Shown: positions 46,026-55,352, numbered from the stretch's first letter. The stretch: 64,000 nt of DNA from Endosaccharibacter trunci (GCA_024515975.1 JAMSKV010000015.1:21391-85390); one strand, 5' to 3'. Numbers and translations: made by a program. The notes: generated by a model from the sequence alone, not told the origin.

Positions 46026-48230
46026 TCAGACCTCTACAATAGTCTTATTCTCAAGAGGACCTGAAAGAACTTCACTGGGGCCGCCGCGCTCACGCGATGA
46101 GACTAAATAAAGTGTCTCTTGCGCTCGACTTGCTCCAAGATAGATGCGGTTTATGTATCGACGCCTAGCTCCTGGACTAAAACCGTCACTCGCGAGGTCT
46201 GTACGATCAGCGTGTATCAAGTACACAGTGTCAAATTGTAGTCCGGCTACGTACTCTGGCATACTAAAAACGCATCGACTCCGAGCAAATTGTAACTCCT
46301 TCAGATCATCTCTTGATATTATGCTTACAAACTTGCCGCTTATACGACCAGCATCACGGTATCGATCGAACAGATGATCCACGAGGCACAAAACAGCCAC
46401 GCGCCGTCCACCAATTCGTCGTGCTTTATCAACAGCCGCTTCGAACACTCGATCAATCAATTCATAGTTAGTATCGTAAATCTTCAACGTCGGTATCTCA
46501 CCGTCCTTTCCTCTAGAATGAGCAATAAAAGTATTATATTCACCTTCCAAATCGGCTGACGGAAATGCAGCATCGAAGTCTTGGAGGAAACGTGTTATTT
46601 GAGGAGTAGAACGATAGTTTTCAGTCAATTCAACTTCAACTGATTTTCCAACACCAGGATTTCGGAATCTTTCGAAACCACCGCCGAGACCCGCGTCATT
46701 CACGCTTTGCTTCAGATCGTATGCCATGAATAGTGGCCATCCCCCTGATTCCTTTGCGCGCGATTTAAATAATTCATGAAGCGTCATTGCCTCCACCCGG
46801 TTGAAATAATGGTATTCATCAACAAATATCACATCAAATCCATCCCGGTCTCGAAGCTGCTCCCATTCATGAGAATGCAAATATCTTCCGTAATCAGCTA
46901 TCATCTGATCCATACTTAAAAAACGTTCTTGTTTTAGTAGAGATCGATATACGTCGTGGATCTCCAGAATAGTCTTCCTTTGATCTGCTGTCGGCAAGTC
47001 CATCTGCCATTTCTCGCGCCGCCCCCTTAAATACGCCTCAGCCGCTTCACTGCCCTTATGTATATTCTCAGCATCGAGGGTACAGGCAAATTCGTTCATT
47101 ATTTCTTCAATAAGAGCCGGGCGACTCTCCTCATTCTTCAATCTCGCCAAGAATTCTGCTTCAGACGCCAACACTCCATGAACAATATGAGGGTTGTTTA
47201 AAATTCTTTTTAAGGAGGAATCAATCAGAATCCTTTGGTATTCTCTTCCCTCACGCCCGTCTACCGCCAACGGAGTTACGCCCTTCCGGGCATAGTTGAG
47301 GTGTTGCTGCGCTAGTTCGTAGATGGTCCCTATCCAAATCTTTGTTTCACCCCCGGCCGTTCGAAGTGTCTGCCAGCGTCCACTAGGATCTAATGAGTAA
47401 AGCATCCCGCGGACTACTTCGTGGGCTAGAGCCGAGCTATGGGTGAGAAAAGCAAATGTTTTTGTGTTTAGCTGAGACTCATCATCGTACATGTCCTTGA
47501 GGCATTTAACGAGCATAGCCTGAGTTTTACCGGTCCCCGCGGCACCTCTGAGTCTGACCGGCGCGCTGTGGGGTTTCTCTACAAATTTTAGCTGCTGCGT
47601 GTTGAGTCTGTTGTTAAGCCACTGTTCAAGAGTGGTCGATCCGCCAATATAAGTTCCAATGCGCTCACTCAACAAAATTCCCAAATTTCCTACGGGTGGT
47701 TGCTCCACATCCTCGCTATAAATAGCGTCATCGATCCATCTTACTGCTTCATTGTATAATACCATATCGGGGTTGACTAAAAATAACTGTTGGGGCCCCT
47801 TTGTAACAGCATAAGCGTAAAGATTCCCTCTTTCGCCGGCATTTTGATCGAAGTATATTCGATTCTGATCATCACTTCGGATTGATTCAGCGTATATAGA
47901 GAGCCGTGATCCATCGTGATATGCCTGCCATTGAATAGGAAGGCTGACATTTCGATCAAAACAATGAAGAGCTACCCTCAATATTCTCTCGAAATACCGC
48001 TTTTTCGACTCGCTGCCGCGAAAAACACCATTTTCAGTTAGATTGACAACTAAAAATCGACTATTGACATCAGCGTCGTTGGATAAAATATATACGGTAG
48101 AATCCCGTATTACAACACGTATATCTTCTGAGTTATCAGGTATTGTGTATTTGTCAAACCACTCTATGTCGATTAGAGCGGATTCCAGTGTCGCTACGGC
48201 AGTGCGGTCCATAACAAGTGATTTATACAT
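46026..48230 (-). CDS. SF1 UvrD-like DNA helicase in AT-rich island
   Basis: The ATG overlaps the upstream stop (TAATG) and has GGAG before it. The 734-residue protein has an N-terminal part (1-190) I do not recognise, then an SF1 helicase: TQQLKFVEKP near the Q motif, GAAGTGKT (Walker A), FVDEYHYF (motif II), AYDLKQS (motif III), LTENYRSTPQ (motif IV), YVAGLQFDTVYLI (motif V) and LGASRAQETLYL (motif VI). There is no nuclease domain. Codon usage is AT-rich, unlike the flanks. It is the second gene of a two-gene operon and probably acts on DNA in defence or mobile-element biology; that role is an inference. Confidence 0.85.
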   Translation of the reverse strand: MYKSLVMDRTAVATLESALIDIEWFDKYTIPDNSEDIRVVIRDSTVYILSNDADVNSRFLVVNLTENGVFRGSESKKRYFERILRVALHCFDRNVSLPIQWQAYHDGSRLSIYAESIRSDDQNRIYFDQNAGERGNLYAYAVTKGPQQLFLVNPDMVLYNEAVRWIDDAIYSEDVEQPPVGNLGILLSERIGTYIGGSTTLEQWLNNRLNTQQLKFVEKPHSAPVRLRGAAGTGKTQAMLVKCLKDMYDDESQLNTKTFAFLTHSSALAHEVVRGMLYSLDPSGRWQTLRTAGGETKIWIGTIYELAQQHLNYARKGVTPLAVDGREGREYQRILIDSSLKRILNNPHIVHGVLASEAEFLARLKNEESRPALIEEIMNEFACTLDAENIHKGSEAAEAYLRGRREKWQMDLPTADQRKTILEIHDVYRSLLKQERFLSMDQMIADYGRYLHSHEWEQLRDRDGFDVIFVDEYHYFNRVEAMTLHELFKSRAKESGGWPLFMAYDLKQSVNDAGLGGGFERFRNPGVGKSVEVELTENYRSTPQITRFLQDFDAAFPSADLEGEYNTFIAHSRGKDGEIPTLKIYDTNYELIDRVFEAAVDKARRIGGRRVAVLCLVDHLFDRYRDAGRISGKFVSIISRDDLKELQFARSRCVFSMPEYVAGLQFDTVYLIHADRTDLASDGFSPGARRRYINRIYLGASRAQETLYLVSSRERGGPSEVLSGPLENKTIVEV

Positions 48231-49084
48231 TACCAATCTCCACCTTCTTGTTCAGCTAAAAGTTCAATTGCAGCTTTGCAAGAGTCCTCGAATTTTTTTG
48301 GCATACCAATTCTTGAAAAAAGAAAGGTTAGTTTCTGCGAAATGGCGAACCGCAATCCATCAGCTAAGCGTCCGACGCGATGGAAAACTTCTTGTCGTCC
48401 AGCTATCCGTGCGTCTGTCTCGGTTAGAACTAAGTCGCTTGCTGTCAAAGCCCGAATGGACCTGAGAATCACCACAGATCCGAATGCGGACCCTCTCGGC
48501 ACCTCAGGCAAGAAGAAAAAATCAGGAAAGCCGTGCTCGCCGCCGAAAGCGTCAGCAATCTGTCGACGGAAATTCTGAGAACTCGCGTCAATGCACTGGC
48601 GTGCAAGTCTAAGACGCTCCATATTGTTTCTAGAGTTGTCGTTTTTGAGGGCCGTATATAATGCTTTCAAATAACTCTTGGTTTTTTGATCAAATGTAGA
48701 TCCGGTCTTATTCACTTGACATTCAAACCTCTCTGGCCCAACGTCTAATATCCATCCTTTCAATATTTCAGGAGTAATCCTCTCAGTTATGGACGACGCT
48801 CTCATAACAGAAGAAATCTTTTCAAGAGGAAGTTCCGAATATCGATCTATAAGCTTATTTAATTGAGCTGGTGCCCAAACCTTTTCTAGATAAATCTCGG
48901 AAGACATAATATCAACTATCGTATAACTTCTCTTTGTCTTGCCTTGAGCTATATCACAATCGGCATTCAATATGAAGCCCCACTGTGATTCTTGTCCATT
49001 TATTCCCGCTTTAAATATAATATCTCCTTGCCTTAACTCATCGTCATCGGCAAATTCGACTAGGTGACTTTCCATCGGCTTCAT
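48230..49084 (-). CDS. Unrecognised protein, first gene of the AT-rich two-gene island
   Basis: A 284-residue, probably cytoplasmic protein. The N-terminal part reads LRQGDIIFKAGI then WGFILNADCDIAQGKTKRSY, a beta-rich pattern with a conserved-looking ADCDIAQGK segment that I have seen in uncharacterised proteins but cannot name. The middle is helical and charged (KNDNSRNNMERLRLARQC), and the end has FAISQKLTFLFSRIGMPKKF. The stop codon overlaps the helicase start. Low GC and rare codons match the helicase, so both genes arrived together. No catalytic motif is evident to me. Confidence 0.7.
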   Translation of the reverse strand: MKPMESHLVEFADDDELRQGDIIFKAGINGQESQWGFILNADCDIAQGKTKRSYTIVDIMSSEIYLEKVWAPAQLNKLIDRYSELPLEKISSVMRASSITERITPEILKGWILDVGPERFECQVNKTGSTFDQKTKSYLKALYTALKNDNSRNNMERLRLARQCIDASSQNFRRQIADAFGGEHGFPDFFFLPEVPRGSAFGSVVILRSIRALTASDLVLTETDARIAGRQEVFHRVGRLADGLRFAISQKLTFLFSRIGMPKKFEDSCKAAIELLAEQEGGDW

Positions 49085-49140
49085 TGAACCTTAATTTCAC
49101 GTCAATGTTATAACAGGCTAAACGAAGGCGCGAGGATGTG

Positions 49141-49175
49141 CAAGCTAACTAGATACTCTCAAACGATCTAGCTTG
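49141..49175. promoter_or_regulatory. Inverted repeat between the ligase gene and the island
   Basis: CAAGCTA-ACT-AGAT and ATCTAGCTTG form an interrupted inverted repeat with an 11-base loop, 57 bases before the island's first start codon. It could end ligase transcription or act as an operator. A TATAAC hexamer on the minus strand at about 49108-49113 could be part of an island promoter, without a good -35. Confidence 0.4.
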
Positions 49176-49202
49176 TTTGCAGGGGTAGCTGAATGATATG
49201 AC

Positions 49203-50801
49203 TCAGAAAATTAGATCAATCAGCGTCTCCAGCCGGTCGGCGTCTTCCGGTTTCTTGTCCAGGCGCAGCCGTCCTACACGCGGAAACCGCATCGCCACGC
49301 CGGATTTGTGGCGCGTGGAACGCTGCGCGGCGTCGAAGGCGATCTCGAGCACAATCCCGTGCTGCGGATCGTGTTCCACCTCGCGCACAGGCCCGAAGCG
49401 CTTGACCGTGTTGTTCCGGATCCAGCGATCGAGCTGCACCAGTTCCTGATCGGTGAAGCCGGAATAGGCCTTGCCCACCGGCACGAGTTCGTCCGCGCCG
49501 GTCTCGGTGGTGCACCACAGGCCGAACGTGTAGTCGGAATAGAAGGAGGACCGCTTGCCGTGCCCGCGCTGGGCATACATCAGCACCGCATCGACGTTCA
49601 GGGGATCGCGCTTCCATTTCCACCACATTCCCTTCGGGCGTCCGGGCAGATACGGGCTGTCGCGGCGCTTCAGCATCAGCCCCTCGATGGAGGCGGCTCG
49701 CGCGCCGTCGCGCAGTTCGGACAGGGCGGGCAGATCGGGCGAGACGATGATCTCGGACAGGTCCATGCCGTCCGGCTTCTCGCGTTCCATGAAATGCTGC
49801 AGACGCTCCCGGCGCGCATCGAAGGGCAGGGGACGCAGGTCCTCGCCCTCGTCGAACAGGATATCGTAGAGCCGCACACGCACCGGATAATCCGACATCA
49901 TCTTCGCCGTCGGCGATTTGCGGTTCAGGCGCTGCTGCAGATCGGCAAACGGGGCGACGATGCCATCGCGCAGCACCAGCAGCTCGCCGTCCAGCACCGC
50001 GTCGAACCGCATATGCTCGATCACCTCGGGAAAGGTGGCGGAGATGTCGTCGGCGCCGCGCGAATACAGACGCCTTCCGCCGGGCGTGGACACGAGCTGG
50101 ACGCGAATGCCGTCCCATTTCCATTCGGCGACGTAGCGCTCGAACTCCAGCGCGGCCAGATCGGCGGCCTCCAGCGGATGCGCCAGCATCGGCGGCCGGA
50201 ACACCGGCGCATCGGCCGGATCGGGTTTCGGTCCGCGCCCTTCGAGCCAGGCGAACAACTCGCCGTAGGGCGGGGCGAGACCGTGCCAGACTTCTTCGAT
50301 ATCGTCGGCTTCGATGGTGCCGCCGCTCAGCTCGGCGAGCGCGATCTTGGCCAGGCGGACGGAGGCGCCGACTCGGAGCGTGCCGGTGATCAGCTTCAGG
50401 ATCGCCAGACGCACCGGCACCGGCGAGGCGTCGAGCCAGCCGCTCACCAGGGAGGGCAATTCCGCCTTGGGCGTGACGGCGAGCGACTCGACCACCTCGG
50501 CCAGGAGCGGCGGCGGCGCGTTCACGCGGCGCTCCGGCCACATCAGCGCCACCGTTTCCGCGAGATCGCCGACATAGTCGTAGGACCAGGCGAACAACAC
50601 CGGATCGGTGCGGCTTTCCGCCAGGGCGCGGATCAGGGAGGGTTTGGCCGCGGCGAAGGCCAGCTCGCCGGTCAGGGCGGCGAGGCCGATGCCGCGATCC
50701 GGATCCGGCTCGGTTTCGAAGAAGCGGCGCAGCAGCGCGATCTTGGCCAGACGTCCCGGCGTCAGCGTCAGACGTTCCAAGAGTTCGGCGAAGGCGATCA
50801 T
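49203..50801 (-). CDS. ATP-dependent DNA ligase (ligase-associated DNA-damage type)
   Basis: A 532-residue ATP-dependent ligase: N-terminal DNA-binding domain (about 1-200), then EWKWDGIR with the adenylated lysine (KxDG motif), DGELLV, EGLMLKRRDSPY and WWKWKRDP, and an OB-fold domain. The upstream exonuclease overlaps by 4 bases (ATGA). In many bacteria this ligase is followed by an Lhr-like helicase and the PdeM phosphoesterase and is linked to DNA damage survival. Here both are missing and the AT-rich island follows directly. Confidence 0.93.
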   Translation of the reverse strand: MIAFAELLERLTLTPGRLAKIALLRRFFETEPDPDRGIGLAALTGELAFAAAKPSLIRALAESRTDPVLFAWSYDYVGDLAETVALMWPERRVNAPPPLLAEVVESLAVTPKAELPSLVSGWLDASPVPVRLAILKLITGTLRVGASVRLAKIALAELSGGTIEADDIEEVWHGLAPPYGELFAWLEGRGPKPDPADAPVFRPPMLAHPLEAADLAALEFERYVAEWKWDGIRVQLVSTPGGRRLYSRGADDISATFPEVIEHMRFDAVLDGELLVLRDGIVAPFADLQQRLNRKSPTAKMMSDYPVRVRLYDILFDEGEDLRPLPFDARRERLQHFMEREKPDGMDLSEIIVSPDLPALSELRDGARAASIEGLMLKRRDSPYLPGRPKGMWWKWKRDPLNVDAVLMYAQRGHGKRSSFYSDYTFGLWCTTETGADELVPVGKAYSGFTDQELVQLDRWIRNNTVKRFGPVREVEHDPQHGIVLEIAFDAAQRSTRHKSGVAMRFPRVGRLRLDKKPEDADRLETLIDLIF

Positions 50802-51868
50802 GCGGCGGGGTCCGCAGCCGCGACCGCGGGCGACAAAGGCGCACCCTCGGCGACCTCCTCCTGGTCCTCGTCGCCATAGCCGATCAGGCGCAGCGGGCGT
50901 CCGATCCGGCCCTGCAGCTCGGCCTGATGGATCAGCGCCTCCTCGCGCCCATGGGTGACCCAGATTTCCGGCGCGTCCACATCCTCCATCGTCCGGCACA
51001 GCTCGGACCAGTCGCAATGGTCGGAGATCACCAGCGGCAGTTCGACCCCCTTGGCCTTGGCGCGCTGACGCACACGCATCCATCCCGAAGCCAGGCATAC
51101 GACCGGATCGGCCAGACGACGGGCCCAGCGATCGGCGATGGCCGAGGGCGGTGCCAGTACGATTGCGCCGGCCAGCTCGTCCTTCCTGCTGGCGGTGGCG
51201 GGACGCAGATCGCCGAGAGGAACGCCCAGCCGCTCATAGGCCTGGCACACCGCTAGCAGCGCGCCGTGCAGATAGAGCGGCCCGTCCCAGCCGGCCTGGC
51301 GCAGAAGCACGATCAGGCGCTGGCATTTGCCAAGGGCGTAGCAGCCGACCACATGCGTCCGGGCCGGGAACAGCCGCACGCTGTCCAGCAGCCTGCGCAC
51401 CTCTCCGGCCGGATCGGGATGGCGGAACACCGGCAGGCCGAACGTCGCCTCGGTCACGAACACGTCGCAGGCGATCGGTTCGAACGGCAGGCAGGTCGGG
51501 TCCGGAACGCGCTTGTAGTCGCCGGATACCACGGCGCGGGAGCCCCGGTATTCCATCGCCACCTGGGCGCTGCCCAGCACATGGCCCGCCGGTTGCAGCC
51601 ACAGATCGACCTCGCCCAGGCGCAGATGCTCGCCGTAGGACAAGGCCCGCTGCGCCTGCCCGGAGCGGCCCTCGCCCATGCGCACGTCCATGATCTCCAG
51701 GGTCTCCGCGCTGGCCAGGACCGCGCCGTGTCCGGGTCGCGCATGGTCGGCATGGGCGTGGGTGATCACCGCGCGCCCGACCGCTTCCACCGGATCGACA
51801 AAGAATTGCCCCGGTTCGCACCATAAACCCTCGGGACGAACGGTCAGCCAGGTGTCAGGATGGGGCAT
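50798..51868 (-). CDS. Ligase-associated MBL-fold DNA exonuclease
   Basis: A metallo-beta-lactamase-fold nuclease of 356 residues with the HAHADHARPGH motif for two metals and further ligands in QPAGHVLGSAQ and SGDYKR. A beta-CASP-like C-terminal part follows. Together with the overlapping ligase it forms a DNA repair pair. The ATG at 51868 was chosen because it begins the conserved region; a much longer frame upstream is spurious and overlaps the divergent yidB gene. Confidence 0.92.
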   Translation of the reverse strand: MPHPDTWLTVRPEGLWCEPGQFFVDPVEAVGRAVITHAHADHARPGHGAVLASAETLEIMDVRMGEGRSGQAQRALSYGEHLRLGEVDLWLQPAGHVLGSAQVAMEYRGSRAVVSGDYKRVPDPTCLPFEPIACDVFVTEATFGLPVFRHPDPAGEVRRLLDSVRLFPARTHVVGCYALGKCQRLIVLLRQAGWDGPLYLHGALLAVCQAYERLGVPLGDLRPATASRKDELAGAIVLAPPSAIADRWARRLADPVVCLASGWMRVRQRAKAKGVELPLVISDHCDWSELCRTMEDVDAPEIWVTHGREEALIHQAELQGRIGRPLRLIGYGDEDQEEVAEGAPLSPAVAAADPAA

Positions 51869-51962
51869 GGGAGGGAAACTCTGCGCCCCTGCTGGCGGTT
51901 CCTCTTCTTCATACGCCGCCGCAACGATGCCGCGGCGAACCGGCTCGATAAGGAGTATCCTC

Positions 51963-52385
51963 ATGAGCGGCTTTTTCTCCGGCGCCCTCGGCGAGCTGCG
52001 GGGCGCCCTGGGCGGTTCCGGCGCCGACGCAGACACGGGCGGCAATCTGCTGCAATCCGCCTTCAATGCGGCCGGTGGCACGGAGGGCATCATCCAGAAG
52101 GCCCAGGCGGCCGGTCTCGGCGACAAGGTGCAGAGCTGGATCGGGCCGGGCAGCAACATCCCGATGCTGGCGGAAGAGGTGACGCGCATCTTCCCGCCGC
52201 AGCAGATCGACGATTTCGCCGCCCGGCACGGCGTGCCCGCGGGGCTGGCGACGCAGATCCTCGCCCATCTCATCCCGCATGCGGTGGATCAGCAGACCGG
52301 AGACGGCGCGCAGACCTCGGAGGCGGCGAGCGGCGGCTTCGATTTCGGTAGTTTGGCCAGCAAGATTTTGGGGAAATCCGCATGA
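51963..52385 (+). CDS. YidB-family (DUF937) protein
   Basis: The 140-residue protein has a glycine-rich N-terminus and the YidB core GLGDKVQSWIG-PGSNIPMLAEEV (split by G) followed by PPQQIDDFAARHGVPAGLATQILAHLIPHAVD. AAGGAG precedes the ATG. The family's function is not established. It overlaps the next gene by 4 bases. Confidence 0.88.
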   Translation: MSGFFSGALGELRGALGGSGADADTGGNLLQSAFNAAGGTEGIIQKAQAAGLGDKVQSWIGPGSNIPMLAEEVTRIFPPQQIDDFAARHGVPAGLATQILAHLIPHAVDQQTGDGAQTSEAASGGFDFGSLASKILGKSA

Positions 52386-52924
52386 GCACCCGTTCCGCGC
52401 GCCTTCTGGCGCTTTCGCTCGCCCTTTCGGCGGCTGGGCTGCTGGGCGCGCCGGGCGCGCAGGCCATGTCCATGAAGGAATGCAGCGTCAAATATCAGGA
52501 AGCCAAGAAGAGCAACACGCTGAACGGCGCCGATTGGAAGAGCTTCCGGGCCGCGCAATGCGGCTCTGGCGCGCCCGTCGCCGCCACGGATACGCCCGGC
52601 GCCGCGAAAAGCGCGTCTACGACCGCCACCCCCGCTCCGGCGGCGCCGACTCCCGCCGCGACCACCCCGGCTGCCCCCGAATCAACGCCGGCCGGTCCCG
52701 GGAAGTCGGCGGCCGCCGCCGCGCCCGTCGCCTCGGGCAACGTGGTCTTTCCGACCTCGGTCGACCCGAAATACGCGAGCCTGTCGGCCGGAAAGGCGCG
52801 CATGAAGACCTGCGTGGACCAGTATCACGCCAACAAGGCCGATGGCGGCAATGGCGGGCTGAAATGGATCCAGAAGGGCGGCGGCTATTACAGCGAGTGC
52901 ACCAAGAAGCTGAAAGGCAGCTGA
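52382..52924 (+). CDS. Secreted alanine/proline-rich protein of unknown function
   Basis: A 180-residue exported protein with a signal peptide (cleavage after AQA) and two short conserved modules, ECSVKYQEAKKSNTLNGADW and MKTCVDQYHANKADGG, separated by a low-complexity Ala/Thr/Pro linker (about 65-125). Paired cysteines in each module suggest disulfides. It is translationally coupled to the YidB-like gene. I recognise no named family. A strong hairpin follows about 55 bases after the stop. Confidence 0.82.
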   Translation: MSTRSARLLALSLALSAAGLLGAPGAQAMSMKECSVKYQEAKKSNTLNGADWKSFRAAQCGSGAPVAATDTPGAAKSASTTATPAPAAPTPAATTPAAPESTPAGPGKSAAAAAPVASGNVVFPTSVDPKYASLSAGKARMKTCVDQYHANKADGGNGGLKWIQKGGGYYSECTKKLKGS

Positions 52925-52978
52925 GCCTGTTCCAAATGCCTGTTTCCCGGTGCGGGGCGCATCAGGGGGCGGCAGCGA

Positions 52979-53013
52979 ACGGGCGCGAGCCGCCGGAAGG
53001 CTCTCGCGCCCGT
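52979..53013 (+). terminator. GC-rich stem-loop terminator
   Basis: ACGGGCGCGAG and CTCGCGCCCGT form a perfect 11-base stem with a 13-base loop, after the secreted-protein gene. No T run follows, so termination is likely but not certain. Confidence 0.6.
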
Positions 53014-53211
53014 CGCTGTCGGCATGTTCCGTCCGTCGGATGATCTCTGCATTGAGGCAGCGACAGCGCGCTCCGCGACGCAGCGGCTTGGCGCGCAGCG
53101 GGCCTGAATTTTGACGTGATCCGTGCCCATGCCAGGATGACTGGCAAGCCGGCCCGTCCAGGCGGCCAATAGAGAGCGCCACAGCGCCGGTTCGGAACGT
53201 GTGGGGACGCC

Positions 53212-54150
53212 ATGGGCCAGATCATGAGTTTCGCCGGCAGGGTGGTGCGCGGGGTTCCGCGCAGGCTGCGTCGCGCTGCCTTCGAGTTGGCCGGGAAGCC
53301 GCTGCCGATCCCGAACTGGCCGCCATCGCCGCAGGCCGGGCCGGTCGCCTCGCCTGCGCCCGCGGCGGCAACTTCGCCATCGCCGCCTTCGCCCACGCCG
53401 GAACCCCATCTGCACCCCGATCTCGGCACCGCGGCGATCCAGTTGCATGGCTGGTTCAGGGCCGATCGGGGCGAGCTCTACCCGCAAGTGCCCGTCGGGC
53501 CGGACGACGTGGTGGCAGATATCGGCTGCGGCGATGGCGGCGCCGGCCTTTTCTGTGCGGGCCAGGGCGCGCGGGTGATTCTCTCGGACCTCGACGGGGA
53601 ACGACTCGAACAGGCGCGTGCCCGTGTCGCCGCCGCTGCGCCGGGTCGCGTCGAGGCGCTGCACGGCAACGGCGAGGCGCTGCCGATCGGTGACGGGACC
53701 GCCACGGTGACGATCTGCATGGAGGTGATCGAGCATGTGGATCATCCTCCGGCTTTGTGCGCGGAGCTGTTCCGCATCACCAGGCCGGGAGGCCTGCTGC
53801 TGATCGCCTGTCCCGATCCGCGTTCGGAGGCGGTGCAGAAAACCGTCGCGGCGCCGATTTATTTCGAGAAGCCGAACCATATCCGTATCGTCCAGCACGA
53901 CGAGTTGCAGGGATGGGTGCGCGGCGCCGGGTTCGAGATCCTGCGTTGCGACACCTACGGCTTCTACGAAGCGGTGAAGTGGTCGATGTTCTGGAGCGTG
54001 GCCGTCGATCTTGGGCAGCCACACCCGGTCTATGAGGCCTGGGAGGAAACCTGGCGCCGTCTGCTCGACACCAAGGATGGGGAGAAGGTGCAGCGCGCGC
54101 TCGACGCGGCGTTTCCCAAGAGCCAGGTGGTGGTCGCGCATCGGCCGTAG
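53212..54150 (+). CDS. SAM-dependent class I methyltransferase
   Basis: The 312-residue protein has an N-terminal proline/alanine-rich stretch (about 40-65) before a Methyltransf_11-type fold: VVADIGCGDGGAGLF (motif I, SAM binding), LSDLDGERL, the EALPIGDGTATVTICMEVIEHVD region and RPGGLLLIACPDP. A beta-strand extension follows (FYEAVKWSMFWSV). The position before hydroxylase and glycosyltransferase genes suggests it may modify a lipid or glycan, but the substrate is unknown. Confidence 0.85.
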   Translation: MGQIMSFAGRVVRGVPRRLRRAAFELAGKPLPIPNWPPSPQAGPVASPAPAAATSPSPPSPTPEPHLHPDLGTAAIQLHGWFRADRGELYPQVPVGPDDVVADIGCGDGGAGLFCAGQGARVILSDLDGERLEQARARVAAAAPGRVEALHGNGEALPIGDGTATVTICMEVIEHVDHPPALCAELFRITRPGGLLLIACPDPRSEAVQKTVAAPIYFEKPNHIRIVQHDELQGWVRGAGFEILRCDTYGFYEAVKWSMFWSVAVDLGQPHPVYEAWEETWRRLLDTKDGEKVQRALDAAFPKSQVVVAHRP

Positions 54151-54155
54151 AAGGC

Positions 54156-54225
54156 GTTCTTTCCCGACAGAACCAGGGACCTTCTGTTCGTTTGGCTCCG
54201 TGCAGCTGACCAGACGAACAGAAGG
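54156..54225. repeat. Palindromic intergenic element, copy 4
   Basis: Between the convergent methyltransferase and hydroxylase genes. A GTTCT/AGAAC hairpin at 54156-54173 is followed by CCTTCTGTTCGTTTGG (54180-54195) and CCAGACGAACAGAAGG (54210-54225), pairing at 15 of 16 positions. A second hairpin is only partial. Confidence 0.8.
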
Positions 54226-54260
54226 TTTGCGCCTTTTCGTTCAGAACAAGAAGACCGCCA

Positions 54261-55220
54261 TCACTCCGCCGCCACCGTCTGCCGCCGGCGACGCTTGCGA
54301 GTCAGCAAGCGCCAGGACAGCGCCATGCCGGCCCATTGCTGCGCGAACCAGGAGCCCGTTGCCAGGGCTTCCGGCGCCCGGGCGTCGCCGGTTTCCACAA
54401 CGTCGTGCCGGAAGTCGGCCGTGCGGAAGATCATGTCCCACCAGGGGAATACGCCGCCATAGTTGCAGGAATTCCGCCCGGCGGCGTTGAGGCCGTGATG
54501 GGCGCGGTGGAATTGCGGCGAGACCAGCAGGCGCTCGCCCAGCCAGCCGAACCGGATCCGGGTGTTGGCGTGCGAGAAGCTTTCCACCAGACGCAGGGCC
54601 AGAACCAGGAGCGGGAACTGCATTGGCGGCACGCCGATCAGCAGGCCGATGGCGATGAACCAGAAATAGCCGATCGTGTCGTCCAGGACGTGGTTGCGAT
54701 CGTCGGACCAGAACGTCATCTGCCGCTGCGCGTGATGCAGCGCATGCAGCCCGTACCACCAGCCGAAAGTGTGCGAGAAGCGATGCCGCCAGTATTCGCC
54801 GAAATCGAGGATCACGGCATAGACGAAGAACGACAGCACCGGCATGCCCATCAGCGCCGGGAAGATCGTCTCCAGGGTCGGCGGAATGTAACCGTGATCG
54901 GTCAGCCAGCCATTGAGCGCGGTCTGCGCCCAGTAGAATCCGAAGAACGTGACCAGGGGAAAAATGCCGATCCGGGCGATCAGCGTGTAGACCACGTCCA
55001 TCGCCACCGATTCGCGCGTCTTCCACCGGATCAACGGCGCGAAGCGCTCGGCCGGAACGCAGATCGCGTAGTTGATCAGCACCTGCAGCACGCCGTAGGT
55101 CGCGAACAACGCCCACATGAAGGCGGTGTCTTCCCACTGCATCAGCCCGAAGCGGAACAGCAGAGGGAGCACGATGGTCTCATGGATCCATCCCGCGATC
55201 AGGGCGAACGGGTCCGTCAT
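54261..55220 (-). CDS. Sterol desaturase/fatty acid hydroxylase-family membrane protein
   Basis: A 319-residue integral membrane di-iron enzyme. The histidine boxes HRFSH, HALHH and HRAHH are intact, together with a further histidine region, among four or five transmembrane helices. Members hydroxylate or desaturate lipids such as sterols, hopanoids, carotenoids or fatty acids; the substrate here cannot be told. The gene is divergent from a response regulator. Confidence 0.9.
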   Translation of the reverse strand: MTDPFALIAGWIHETIVLPLLFRFGLMQWEDTAFMWALFATYGVLQVLINYAICVPAERFAPLIRWKTRESVAMDVVYTLIARIGIFPLVTFFGFYWAQTALNGWLTDHGYIPPTLETIFPALMGMPVLSFFVYAVILDFGEYWRHRFSHTFGWWYGLHALHHAQRQMTFWSDDRNHVLDDTIGYFWFIAIGLLIGVPPMQFPLLVLALRLVESFSHANTRIRFGWLGERLLVSPQFHRAHHGLNAAGRNSCNYGGVFPWWDMIFRTADFRHDVVETGDARAPEALATGSWFAQQWAGMALSWRLLTRKRRRRQTVAAE

Positions 55221-55352
55221 CTCGGTCCACTCCGGTCGAGGGCGATCACGCTGAGGCCGGCCGACGCCGGACCGGCTTGCGGGACCGCCGATGGTGGGGC
55301 CTTATCGCTCTCAATACCCCCCGCGGGTCAAGTTAAAGCCGGGAATGAAGTT

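Noticed and set aside
46144..46559. Small plus-strand open frames inside the helicase gene
   Set aside because: They lie antisense to conserved helicase motifs and show no protein-like features.
46026..49084. Assigning the island to Gabija
   Set aside because: Gabija needs an OLD-family ATPase/TOPRIM nuclease (GajA); the partner here has no Walker A or TOPRIM motif, so the resemblance stops at the UvrD-like helicase.
49085..49202. tRNA gene or attachment site as island target
   Set aside because: I looked for a cloverleaf or a direct repeat matching the island's left end at 46.0 kb and found neither.
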